A stretch of 64,000 nt of DNA, from contig NZ_CP025804.1 of NCBI RefSeq assembly GCF_003352085.1, forward strand, positions 2,356,001 to 2,420,000, in the 5' to 3' direction. Of the stretch, positions 56,149 through 64,000 are shown piece by piece (position 1 is the first letter of the stretch; every line of letters begins with the position of its first letter). The notes beneath the pieces were generated by a model that saw only the letters and a program-made list of their open reading frames with translations, ran no database searches and was not told the DNA's origin. Made by a program: the position numbers and the translations under genes. The stretch comes from Sulfitobacter sp. SK012 (GTDB lineage: Bacteria; Pseudomonadota; Alphaproteobacteria; Rhodobacterales; Rhodobacteraceae).

Positions 56149-56829
56149 AATTTACTGGCTTGAAACTCTGATCGTAGTGGTAAGTCACAATCAGGTCCAT
56201 TCCAGAAAGACAGGCCATTGTATATGCCTTGGGCGGCTCGCCTAATCCACTATTTGTAACACCAAAGCTATGGAGCATTGCGATGCGGATGGGGGCAAAA
56301 GCTGTGGGCCCAATAAACAGGCATTCGGTCGACCATAATGAGGCGCACTGCAGCGAGCTGAAACTTTCTCCACACAGCAGCCATTGCGCCGTCCTGCAAC
56401 GATGATCCGCATTGTGACAATTGACTCGTTGGAATTCAGTTGCCCTAATAAACCCAATGTCAGCCATGGTGCTTTGCTGATGCTTGTCGAATGATTTTCT
56501 CGGTTGCAGCCCTGTTAATCAAACGCCAGGTAAACAAGCGACGGGGCGTAGATTAAATATTCTATTGAGTGCAATACGCGTCGATGATCGGCGCGAATTC
56601 CCAAGGCTAAAACGAGTTTGTGTTACGCTGAAACCCAACTGATGTCGGGGCAACGCCTGAGCCGGATCAGTTTGCTGACCCGAAAAAGGCGAGCTCAGGC
56701 CGATCTCATCTTACGTTCTGTCAACCGCCCGCGGAATATTCGTTTTGCGATCAAAGGTTTCGCCGCTACAGTCAAAGGATCTTTTGCCTGACTTACTTCA
56801 ACGCGCGTTTTTCCATTTTAGAAAAATGA
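56149..56829. other. Long intergenic stretch, possible dispersed repeat
   Basis: About 680 bp without a supported gene. A minus-strand frame (56102-56467) has a composition I associate with repeated intergenic sequences in related genomes rather than with a protein, so I suspect a dispersed repeat at about 56245-56470. The right part holds the promoter side of the GAF/cyclase relic. Confidence 0.4.
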
Positions 56830-58139
56830 ATGATTTCAATGCCGCCACGTCCTACTCAGCGCCATTCTGACAGTGCTCTTGCTAAAGAAGTGCAGGAGCT
56901 TGCGGACCAGCTAGCGCAGTCGAAGGCGACTGCAAATGTGCTCAAAGCCATTGAGAATTCATCGAGTAATATCCAACCCGTTTTTGATGCAATCGCAAAA
57001 GCCGCTACCGAACTTTGTGGAGCTCAATTCTGCGAGCTGACACGATACGATGGCGTGCTGTTTCATTATTGTGCCAGCTTTGGGTTCACTCCGAAATGGG
57101 TTTCAGACCACAAATCGCTCTACCCAAGGGTTCTGCAGGAGAATTCTGTTTCGGGAGAGGTAATCAAGACCGGCGACGTCGTAAGGTTAAAAGACGCTCA
57201 GGCCGAAACATTCAGTGAATACTTGACGGCAAGAGAATTTGGATTTCGGCGCATGGTCGGTGTCCCAATTTTTAACGAGGATAAAGTTTGGGGCGCCATT
57301 GTTTTGGCTTGGTCAGGAGATGATATCCCCAAGGAACCTCATATTGCACTGGTCCAAAAGTTTGCTGCGCAGGCAAGTATTGCTATCGAAAACGCGCGGC
57401 TGATCAATGAAACGCAAGAAGCGCTTGAGTATCAAACAGCGACATCTGAAATCCTCGGCGTCATCTCTCGCTCGCCGAACGAACTTCAACCAGTGTTGGA
57501 TGCTATTTTAGAGGTGGCTTCGCGTATCTGCGGCCTTCAGGATGCTTATGTGGCACTCTTGAATCCTGAAGATGGACGCTATCATGTGCTGTCCTTGCTC
57601 AGCGAAGGGTCGGAATCCACCGAGTACATGTTAGTGAACCCAATTACCCCAGATTTCGGCAGCTGCACTGGCCGCACAGCGCTGTTGGGAAAAACCACAT
57701 ATATCGAAGATGCAGTTAACGATCCCACCTACGATTGGCAGAAGAAGGCAGGCCTCAGTGGCTACCAGTCAATGCTTGGTGTGCCGTTGGTTTAGGATGG
57801 GGTCACGGTTGGTGTGATTTCCATAGGAAACGAACAATCATCCGCCTTCCCTCCAACGCAGATCACCAATGGAAAACCGGTAGTCAAATCGGCATTGGCA
57901 TCGCGACTGGAGAAGTCGTCGCGGGATATGCGGGGACCCATCAGCGTGCGACATACACCTGCATTGGTGATAAGGTGAATCTTACTGCCCGACTTGAGGC
58001 GCACACCAAAGTCGCTGGGTATAAGGTTTTGATTGACCAAACGACAAATGACGCATTGGGCGAAGGGTCACAGGGCGAAACGATCCTCCAGGTGCAATTC
58101 AAAGGCTTTACTGATCCAGTCGACATTTATTCGATCTAG
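56830..58139 (+). pseudogene. Broken GAF-domain adenylate/guanylate cyclase gene
   Basis: The first frame encodes about 321 residues with a first GAF domain (from about residue 49, ending ASIAIENARLI) and a second one (from LQPVLDAILEVASRICGL to MLGVPLV). It meets TAG at 57793, but the same frame continues as GAF sequence (DGVTVGVISIGNEQSSAF) to about 57870. Then a different frame gives the C-terminal end of a class III cyclase domain (IGIATGEVVAGYAGTHQRATYTCIGDKVN, LTARLEAH, GFTDPVDIYSI). The rest of the GAF region and the catalytic N-terminal half are missing. An internal deletion plus stop codon make it nonfunctional. Confidence 0.8.
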
Positions 58140-58595
58140 GCAAATGAGTTCTGGCAATTCCCATGTCTGTTCCAATGCAGACGACAGCCGTAACGTGCGG
58201 ATGCAAAAAATGCCCGGTTTGGCAATGGCCATGGCGCGTGAAAAACATCGACTTAAGGCCGGATTTGGGCCGAAAGCGACAGCAGGCATGATCCAAGAGC
58301 GGAGCTGTGCCCTTCCAAATAGGGCACAAGCCTGCCATTAGCTGCGCTATCCCAGAAAAGACCGCCTGTGGTCAACAATCTCTAAACCAAACCCGCCTGC
58401 CAAAAACGATCATATTAAGATGCTTTCAGGTGCCCAGTACTCGCACGAGTATTTTGTGACCAGCATAGACCCGAAGTTTCAAGCGTTTCGCCCATCGAGC
58501 AGGACACCACGGCGGTTCAATAAGTTTCCCCCGGCCTGTTACTTGATTGAAAACGTTCGGCAACCTAGCGCTCTAGATGAGTTGCCGACGATCGC
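58140..58595. other. Intergenic stretch after the cyclase relic
   Basis: No gene is supported. The segment at about 58200-58330 contains text such as GGATTTGGGCCGAAAGCGACAG, which looks like short dispersed repeats of this group, but I cannot confirm copies elsewhere. Confidence 0.4.
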
Positions 58596-59606
58596 TTAGA
58601 AGCCTTCAACCACAATCTTTCCCTTGGCATTGCCCGTTTCAACGAGCCGATGCGCTTCACGCATATTGTTAGCGTTTATCGGCGTCAGAACTTGCGACAC
58701 AGTCGTTCGAATGCGCCCTGCATCGATTTCTTTGGCAACATGAGTCAGCAGCTTGTGTTGCTCGGCCATATCAGGGGTCTTGTGCATGGATCGTGCAAAC
58801 ATAAACTCCCAGTGGAGGCTGGCTGCCTTCATCTTCATCCCGCCCATTGGCATTGGAAGATCTGTGTCATCAATGGAAACGATGCCGCCCTGTGGTCGGA
58901 TTAACTCAACAGCCGTTTCCCAATGGCGCATGTCGTTGAAGATCGCGATATGATCGACGTGTTGCATTCCTAACGCGCGCACCTGTGCCACCATATCATC
59001 GCGGTGGTTGATCACGTGATCCGCACCCAGCTCTTTGACCCACGAACGCGTTTCTGGCCGCGATGCCGTCGCGATGACGGTCAAGCCTGACTGTTTCGCA
59101 AGTTGTATGCCGATAGAACCAACACCGCCGCCGGCACCAATGATTAGGATCGTTTGGCCCTTATCGGCACCATCACGGTCAATACCCAAGCGATCAAAAA
59201 ACGACTCGTAGGCGGTGATTGTTGTCAGCGGAAGTGCTGCCGCTTCGGCGTGGGACAGCAAGGTAGGTTTGTGCCCGACAATGCGTTCGTCCACCAAATG
59301 AAACTCTTGGTTGGTCCCCGGACGCGTTATGTCGCCAGCATAATATACCTCGTCACCGACTTTAAACACCGTCACATCAGGCCCTACGGCTTCTACGATA
59401 CCTGACGCATCATAGCCGATTACACGCGGGCTTGGTTCAATTTTATCCTTTGGGGAACGCACCTTAGTGTCGACAGGATTTACGGCAACTGCTTTGACTG
59501 CAACCAATATGTCGTGGTTCGCTGGGATCGGTTTTTCGAGTTCCACATCAAGAAATGCATTTGGATTTTCGACGGGTAAGTAATGTGTAAAGGCCACGGC
59601 TTTCAT
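58596..59606 (-). CDS. Zinc-binding-type quinone oxidoreductase (MDR superfamily)
   Basis: This 336-residue protein is an MDR-family NADPH quinone reductase or enal reductase. It has the N-terminal GroES-like domain (VKAVAVNPVDTKVRSP, VGDEVYYAGD) and the Rossmann motif ILIIGAGGGVGSIGIQLAKQ. No catalytic zinc cysteines are seen, as usual in this subgroup. The start at 59606 has TTGAGGAAAAATTGT ahead. It is downstream of the ABM gene and divergent from an HxlR regulator. The pair is a common response to reactive quinones and aldehydes. Confidence 0.87.
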   Translation of the reverse strand: MKAVAFTHYLPVENPNAFLDVELEKPIPANHDILVAVKAVAVNPVDTKVRSPKDKIEPSPRVIGYDASGIVEAVGPDVTVFKVGDEVYYAGDITRPGTNQEFHLVDERIVGHKPTLLSHAEAAALPLTTITAYESFFDRLGIDRDGADKGQTILIIGAGGGVGSIGIQLAKQSGLTVIATASRPETRSWVKELGADHVINHRDDMVAQVRALGMQHVDHIAIFNDMRHWETAVELIRPQGGIVSIDDTDLPMPMGGMKMKAASLHWEFMFARSMHKTPDMAEQHKLLTHVAKEIDAGRIRTTVSQVLTPINANNMREAHRLVETGNAKGKIVVEGF

Positions 59607-59706
59607 ACAATTTTTCCTCAAATGTTGTGTCTAACTTACAGGTGGTAACGTTGGCAGATTGGATCACACCAGAAACGGCCGGTCGTGCTGGACTGGATCA
59701 GATGGC

Positions 59707-59997
59707 TTAACCAATCTTGCTCATTTCGTTGAGAACAAAGCTGCTGACGGCACCATCAGTTGCTGCCATGTATTCGGCAAGGTGAGGAGCGCCCATATGT
59801 TCTTGCCACAGTTCCCGATTTTCCCATGTCTCGTAAAAGACAAAAAAACCAAGCTGGTCGTTATCTTTGTGCAGGTCGTACTGGATACAGCCTGTTTCGG
59901 CGCGAGTGGTGTCGACAAGTTTTTCAAGTTCCGCACGAACTAGGTCTTCTTTGCCAACAACGGCGGTTATTTGTGCGAGGATGGTAAGTGACATCAT
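59707..59997 (-). CDS. Antibiotic biosynthesis monooxygenase (ABM) domain protein, putative quinol monooxygenase
   Basis: This 96-residue dimeric alpha-beta barrel has the ABM pattern (LTILAQITAVVGKEDLVRAELEKLV, ETGCIQYDLHKDNDQLGFFVFYETWENRELWQEHMGAPHLA). It resembles YgiN-type quinol monooxygenases. Its 3' neighbour on the same strand is the quinone oxidoreductase, and the divergent neighbour is the HxlR regulator. Together they suggest a quinone-stress operon. Confidence 0.85.
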   Translation of the reverse strand: MMSLTILAQITAVVGKEDLVRAELEKLVDTTRAETGCIQYDLHKDNDQLGFFVFYETWENRELWQEHMGAPHLAEYMAATDGAVSSFVLNEMSKIG

Positions 59998-60090
59998 CTA
60001 TTTCCTAGTTGTTTGTGTTTCACTTGATGGCTAGATTTCACCTAACGGCAGGTATCGCAAGTACGCACATAAAATGCCTATAGGTACCAA

Positions 60091-60459
60091 ATGGATACTA
60101 TGAAGACAGATCTCGATTCAAAAGCGACGCGGTTTGATGACTACGACTGCAACGAAGGTTGTCCCGTCGAGGCGGCTCTTGAGCAAATTTCAGGGAAATG
60201 GAAAGGGTTGGTGATTTATCACCTGCTCAGTGGCACCCATCGGTTTTCGGAGTTGAAACGAAAAGTAGGCACTGTCACACAGCGTAGCCTGACCAAACAA
60301 TTACGTGAACTGGAGAACGACGGGATCATTGATCGTACTGTCTACGCGGTGGTTCCGCCAAAAGTAGAATATCGCCTCACGGAAAAGGGCAAGCGCTTGT
60401 TGCCTGTTATCGAAACACTGCGCGCCTGGGGGGATCAAGACGCTCTGAAACGACGCTAA
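60091..60459 (+). CDS. HxlR-family transcriptional regulator
   Basis: This 122-residue winged helix regulator starts with a Cys-containing N-terminal segment (DYDCNEGCPVEAALEQISGKWKGLVIYHLL) and has the HxlR core (RFSELKRKVGTVTQRSLTKQLRELENDGII, KVEYRLTEKG). Cys20 and Cys24 could sense electrophiles or oxidants. It is divergent from the ABM/quinone reductase genes across a 93-bp gap, and likely regulates them. Confidence 0.88.
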   Translation: MDTMKTDLDSKATRFDDYDCNEGCPVEAALEQISGKWKGLVIYHLLSGTHRFSELKRKVGTVTQRSLTKQLRELENDGIIDRTVYAVVPPKVEYRLTEKGKRLLPVIETLRAWGDQDALKRR

Positions 60460-60720
60460 CGTTTGCGTTCTATCCTTGATCGACCGGTGCGCTTCGGGCG
60501 CGGAGCCGATATTGATTGATCACGATTTCAAAACACTTGGGCTGTAGAAAGTTCGAATACGCGGTCCCAAAACGGATATTTGCGACCTCCAACGTGTACA
60601 CAGCACAGGCCGAAGGTCTGCCCCCCTTGGCTTACTGCGACACCAACACTGCCGAAACCTGCTTTGCGGACAAAACACTATTGATCAGTATAAGTGAGAC
60701 ATCAAAATAGGAGCTGCAAT
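60460..60720. other. Intergenic region between HxlR and ProC-like genes
   Basis: A 64-codon plus-strand frame (60516-60710) has no ribosome site or family match. Its text (FEYAVPKRIFATSNVYTAQAE) recalls dispersed repeats, so I do not call it a gene. Confidence 0.45.
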
Positions 60721-61443
60721 ATGCGAATTGGAGTCATTGGATGTGGAACGATTGCGAGCGCTGCGATTCATGGGATAGCGCAAGATGGGCATCAGATCAC
60801 AGTTTCTGAACGAAGTTCTCGCAACGCCAGCATGCTCGCCGACACCTATGACAATGTCAGAATTGCGGACAATCAGGGCGTTGTAGATGCAAGTGATGTG
60901 ATTTTTCTGGGACTTATGGCCGAAGTCGCCCAAGAGATATTAGGTGCGCTTAAGTTTCGTGATGACCAAAGATTGATTACTTTCATGGCTGCCGCTACGC
61001 TCGAGGAGGCGGATGCCATGGTGCGGCCCGCGCGCGTCGTTGCGATAATGATGCCGTTTCCTGGGATTTCGAAGGGCGGAACACCAATAATGATGCAAGG
61101 TGATGCCGCGCTTGTTCACGAGATTTTTGGAAACCGAAACAGCATATTCCCTCTGAAGGACGCGCACGAAATTGCCGCCTATTTATGCGCGCAAGCCGTT
61201 CTTTCACCAGTAGCAAAGATGGTTAACGATGCGGCGGAATGGCTCGGAGAACGGGTTTCGGACAAAGCAAAGGGTGAGGCTTTTCTGAGGGCGCTCGTTG
61301 CCTCAAATCTGTCTGATACCGCGAGCGCCGACTTGATAGAGGCTCTGAACACACCCGGTGGGTATAACCAACGTTTGCGGATACATATGGAGGCGAGCGG
61401 TATGGGCGACGCATTGGTGCGCGGGTTAAACGAGTTGGAATAG
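60721..61443 (+). CDS. NAD(P)-binding protein, pyrroline-5-carboxylate reductase-like
   Basis: This 240-residue protein starts with a dinucleotide-binding motif (MRIGVIGCGTIASAAIHGIAQDG) and continues with the F420-NADP/ProC-type Rossmann domain. It has VDASDVIFLGLMAEVAQEIL, ARVVAIMMPFPGISKGGTPIM and VNDAAEWLGERVSDKAK. It lacks the full ProC C-terminal signature, so P5C reductase activity is uncertain and a related imine reductase is possible. GGAGCTGCAAT precedes the ATG. Confidence 0.78.
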   Translation: MRIGVIGCGTIASAAIHGIAQDGHQITVSERSSRNASMLADTYDNVRIADNQGVVDASDVIFLGLMAEVAQEILGALKFRDDQRLITFMAAATLEEADAMVRPARVVAIMMPFPGISKGGTPIMMQGDAALVHEIFGNRNSIFPLKDAHEIAAYLCAQAVLSPVAKMVNDAAEWLGERVSDKAKGEAFLRALVASNLSDTASADLIEALNTPGGYNQRLRIHMEASGMGDALVRGLNELE

Positions 61444-61648
61444 AAACAGGTTCGCGCACACTGAATTCAAATATTGTCTACGGACCTATGCTAAAGTCGA
61501 AAAGTGCTGCGCAAGCACCAACGATATCAATTGACCGGAAGCGGCCGCCGGGGCCATTGTGACTACCCATTCTGGCTTGCAAGTCAGGACGCTTGGCGAA
61601 GTTCAACGGGTAGGATATGAACGGCAGGCAAGAATTGGAGACGACCGA

Positions 61649-61906
61649 ATGAACCTTGAGAAACTATCCAAACGCGTGACCAAAGAGCTGGACATCGCTC
61701 TTTCCGACCTCCCTCTCGGCGAGAAGGAAGCGATTTTAGATATCGTCCAACGGGCGATGTCCGACGCGTCGAGCCGTACGCACCGCGAGTTGAAGGAAAC
61801 TGCTGTCATCTGTTGCGGTCCAGAGGCTGACCTCGCGCATAAGATCCAGGAACAAATGGATAAAAAACGCGACATGCTCATCGCAAACCTAAGTTCTATG
61901 TGTTGA
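61649..61906 (+). CDS. Hypothetical protein (85 aa)
   Basis: An 85-residue helical protein starts MNLEKLSKRVTKELDIALSDLPLGEKEAILDIVQRAM, with GGAGACGACCGA just ahead of the ATG. It ends with Cys and contains a CC pair (TAVICCGPEADLAHKIQ). No family is recognised. Helical, charged character suggests a small soluble protein. Confidence 0.55.
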   Translation: MNLEKLSKRVTKELDIALSDLPLGEKEAILDIVQRAMSDASSRTHRELKETAVICCGPEADLAHKIQEQMDKKRDMLIANLSSMC

Positions 61907-61987
61907 TCTGACAAAGAAACGGAAGTTTCGGTACAGTCAGGCTCCAACCCAGCTTTCATCATTTGCCGGGCCACAATCTGAACCGTC

Positions 61988-62203
61988 TTACTTTTTGGAG
62001 CGCCGGTAGCGTGCCGGCGTTTTGCCCGTCCAACGTTTGAACGCGACGGAGAATGCTGCCTGGTCGGAAAAGTCGAGCATGAAGGCTGTCTGGGCTATGC
62101 TCTCGCCGTCTCGCAGAAAGCGCTTGGAAAGATCACATAGAACACCTTCAAGAAGTGCTTTGAAATCTGCGCGTACTGCTGTTGCTGTACCGCCATACGC
62201 CAA
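61988..62203 (-). pseudogene. C-terminal remnant of an AraC-family regulator
   Basis: The frame reads the end of an AraC-type DNA-binding domain: a DFKALLEGVLCDLSKRFL helix, RDGESIAQTAFMLDFSDQAAFSVAFKRWTGKTPARYRRSKK. The first helix-turn-helix start and the whole ligand-binding domain of the arabinose-binding type are missing. Upstream sequence does not continue the family. It is likely a truncated relic beside a tRNA gene. Confidence 0.72.
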
Positions 62204-62382
62204 AATTCAGTGTCAGCTTGCCAGGTAGGTCCAATCGAAACATCACATTCCATACCACCCAAGGCACGAATATCGGAACTATTGAAAGAAACTCAAGACA
62301 AACAACAACGATTTCCAAGCCGACCTATGCAAACAAAAATGTCCCTCAAAACGATCTTAGGAAATCTATGAGAATTGTGGTC

Positions 62383-62472
62383 TGGCGGAGGCTCAGGGAT
62401 TCGAACCCTGGGAGGACTTTCACCCTCGTCGGTTTTCAAGACCGGTGCATTCGACCACTCTGCCAAGCCTCC
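62383..62472 (-). tRNA. tRNA-Ser (anticodon TGA)
   Basis: The minus strand folds as a long-variable-arm tRNA: acceptor GGAGGCT with AGCCTCC, anticodon loop CTTGAAA (TGA) between ACCGGT-type stems, and variable arm and T-loop TTCGAAT. The CCA end is encoded (62383-62385). The length of 90 bases fits Ser class II. Confidence 0.95.
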
Positions 62473-62731
62473 GCAGAACGCTTTCCTAATCCGGCTCGGA
62501 CGATTCGGCAAATGGACAAATGGGCATAAGTAAAAAAACTTTTCCTGTTGCCTTTCAAATTGCTGGAAATGGGGAAATTTGCCGATGTTCCTTGCTGTGT
62601 CTTGTCGGCGCGGGTCCGCACAGGCTAGGGTATTCATCAAGACCCCCTTTCAGGGGGCGAACAGGCATGTCGGGGGGACCTCGACGCATCTGATCGGCAG
62701 ACAGCCGGTCCGCAGGCAAGGACATAGTACC

Positions 62732-63625
62732 ATGAGCAGTGCAATCATTCTGGGCGAAGCGGCAACCACAAAGCGGCGCCGCGGCATCATCGGCGGCACG
62801 CTCGCGTTGGCTTTGTTGGCGGGCTGTGACGACACGGGCAATTTCGCAATGCCATCCTTTGGCCAGGACGCCACAACGCCAGAGACGACCACGCAAGCAT
62901 CGGGCGGCAAAACCGTTGAGCGCGATGTCGAAGCACCGGAGGTTTTTGCGGTGACTGATGAGGGGCTTTGGGACGGGCGGCCAAGCCTGGGCGGTGTGTG
63001 GGTCGCGCATCCTGACGTAGGCGATCCTGAACGCGTCATCATTCGCAACGAAGCCAATGGCAAGTTCGTGGTTGGGGCTTTGTTTCGGCGCGAGCGTGAA
63101 ATCCCTGGTCCCAAACTACAGATATCTTCTGACGCGGCCGCATCGCTGGGTATCTTGGCCGGTTCCCCTGCCCCGTTAAACGTCACGGCCCTGCGCCGTG
63201 AAGAAACTCAGGTGCCATCTGAGGCCGAGCCCGCAGATGAAGCTAGCGTTGAAACTGCAGCAATTGCGGCGCCCGCAGATGTTACAGCGGCACCGCTCGA
63301 TCCGATCGAGAGCGCCTCGGCTGCGATTGATGCGGCAGAACCAGCGGCCGTTGCGGCAGCAGCGCCTCAACCCGCGCCCAAGGCATCGTCATTGGCCAAG
63401 CCATTTGTGCAAATCGGCATCTTTAGCGTCGAAGCCAACGCCACACGTGCGGCGAAACAAATCCGCAGTGCAGGACTTTCCCCTACGGTCAAACGTCAAG
63501 AAACCAATGGCAAGCCGTTTTGGCGTGTGCTGGTTGGCCCTGCGGCCAATTCGGGTGAGCTTAAATCGAACCTGTCTGCCATCAAAGCCGAAGGCTTTAC
63601 AGATGCTTACGCCGTTACTAATTGA
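62732..63625 (+). CDS. SPOR-domain lipoprotein
   Basis: This 297-residue protein has a Tat-like/lipoprotein start (KRRRGIIGGTLALALLAGC, lipobox LLAGC), an RlpA-like region (GGVWVAHPDVGDPERVIIRNEANGKFVVGALF), an Ala/Pro-rich linker and a C-terminal SPOR domain that binds denuded peptidoglycan (PFVQIGIFSVEANATRAAKQI, PFWRVLVGPAANSGELKSNL). AAGGACATAGTACC precedes the start at 62732. It is followed 25 bp later by a D,D-carboxypeptidase gene, fitting septal wall processing. Confidence 0.85.
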   Translation: MSSAIILGEAATTKRRRGIIGGTLALALLAGCDDTGNFAMPSFGQDATTPETTTQASGGKTVERDVEAPEVFAVTDEGLWDGRPSLGGVWVAHPDVGDPERVIIRNEANGKFVVGALFRREREIPGPKLQISSDAAASLGILAGSPAPLNVTALRREETQVPSEAEPADEASVETAAIAAPADVTAAPLDPIESASAAIDAAEPAAVAAAAPQPAPKASSLAKPFVQIGIFSVEANATRAAKQIRSAGLSPTVKRQETNGKPFWRVLVGPAANSGELKSNLSAIKAEGFTDAYAVTN

Positions 63626-63649
63626 TCTCAACTCAAGGGAGCTTGCCCT

Positions 63650-64000
63650 ATGATCCGGATAGTCCTTGCCACTTTGGCGCTGGTCGCCTCGACCCTGTCG
63701 GCCGTTGCATTTGAAACGAGCGCTACGGCGGCCTACGTTGTAGACCAGACTACAGGCACCGTGCTTTTGGCCAAAAATGCCGATACGCCGCTGCCGCCTG
63801 CGTCGATGTCCAAACTGATGACGCTTTACATGGCGTTCGAGGCCCTAGAGCGCGGCAAATCAAACGGCGGGCTTGAGTTGGATGAATTGCTGCCGGTATC
63901 GGCCCAAGCTATGAGCTATGGGGGTTCCACGCTATTTTTGAGGACTGGCGAGCGCGTTAGTGTTGAGAACCTACTCCGCGGCATCATCGTGCTGTCGGGC
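63650..64000 (+). CDS. D-alanyl-D-alanine carboxypeptidase (N-terminal part)
   Basis: The frame runs off the right edge. It has a signal peptide (MIRIVLATLALVASTLSAVAFE) and the penicillin-binding-protein active site SMSK (in PPASMSKLMTLYM), preceded by AAYVVDQTTGTVLLAKNADTPL, typical of class C low-molecular-weight PBPs (DacA/DacC/DacF). AAGGGAGCTTGCCCT precedes the ATG. It trims the terminal D-Ala from peptidoglycan stems. It is probably co-transcribed with the SPOR protein. Confidence 0.92.
   Translation, partial: MIRIVLATLALVASTLSAVAFETSATAAYVVDQTTGTVLLAKNADTPLPPASMSKLMTLYMAFEALERGKSNGGLELDELLPVSAQAMSYGGSTLFLRTGERVSVENLLRGIIVLSG

Noticed and set aside
60516-60710. 64-codon plus-strand frame before the ProC-like gene
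   Set aside because: No ribosome site; composition like dispersed repeats.

Overview
This window looks like chromosome from an alphaproteobacterium of the Rhodobacterales (roseobacter group). The supporting signs are a CckA hybrid kinase, a SUF operon led by an IscR-type regulator with a single cysteine, an alphaproteobacterial SOS box (GTTC-N7-GTTC) in front of recA, a DUF6356 protein, an orphan TAXI binding protein and DUF3604 genes. No phage, intact insertion sequence or CRISPR array is visible.

Layout. 1-4.7 kb: a catabolic cluster with the start of an exported protein on the minus strand, then on the plus strand an IclR regulator, a class III aminotransferase, an AGXT2L-like (phospho-lyase-type) PLP enzyme and an APH-fold small-molecule kinase. 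4.86-13.6 kb: tRNA-Arg(CCG), then a long minus-strand SUF iron-sulfur operon read from high to low coordinates: iscR-like, IscS-type desulfurase, sufB, a small membrane protein, a pyruvyl-transferase-like protein, sufC, sufD, two Yip1-like membrane proteins and sufS. An ICE/Iron-Rhodo-box-like palindrome lies in front of it. 13.7-31 kb: housekeeping genes, namely an alpha/beta hydrolase, an HD hydrolase, icd, a glutamine amidotransferase, an Lrp regulator, an SMR pump, typA, alaS, recA, a sulfotransferase, cckA, rsmB and guaB. 31-34.6 kb: a corrinoid-reactivase-like ferredoxin/ASKHA protein, a methyltransferase, a VOC protein and tRNA-Gly(CCC).

35-41.3 kb: two DUF3604 exported proteins flanking a MetA-type outer-membrane protein, followed by decayed remains of a peptidyl-prolyl isomerase and a HupE/UreJ-like gene. 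I think this is the most interesting accessory block. 41.9-47.5 kb: an SH3 lipoprotein, AIM24 plus DUF4239, a TAXI binding protein and a polar amino acid ABC transporter. 48-56 kb: stress and envelope genes (flavodoxin-like, two HdeD-type proteins, an MscS channel, DUF805 and a run of exported proteins or lipoproteins), with an orphan terminator and a short unlisted ORF. 56.8-62.2 kb: a broken GAF/adenylate cyclase gene, a quinone oxidoreductase and monooxygenase divergent from an HxlR regulator, a ProC-like dehydrogenase and an AraC relic. 62.4-64 kb: tRNA-Ser(TGA), a SPOR lipoprotein and the start of a D,D-carboxypeptidase.

The first 40 kb is compact and mostly intact. From 40 to 62 kb intergenic gaps are long, and five clear or probable gene relics appear, which suggests ongoing decay. 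All function calls come from reading the sequence and recalling families; no database search was run.
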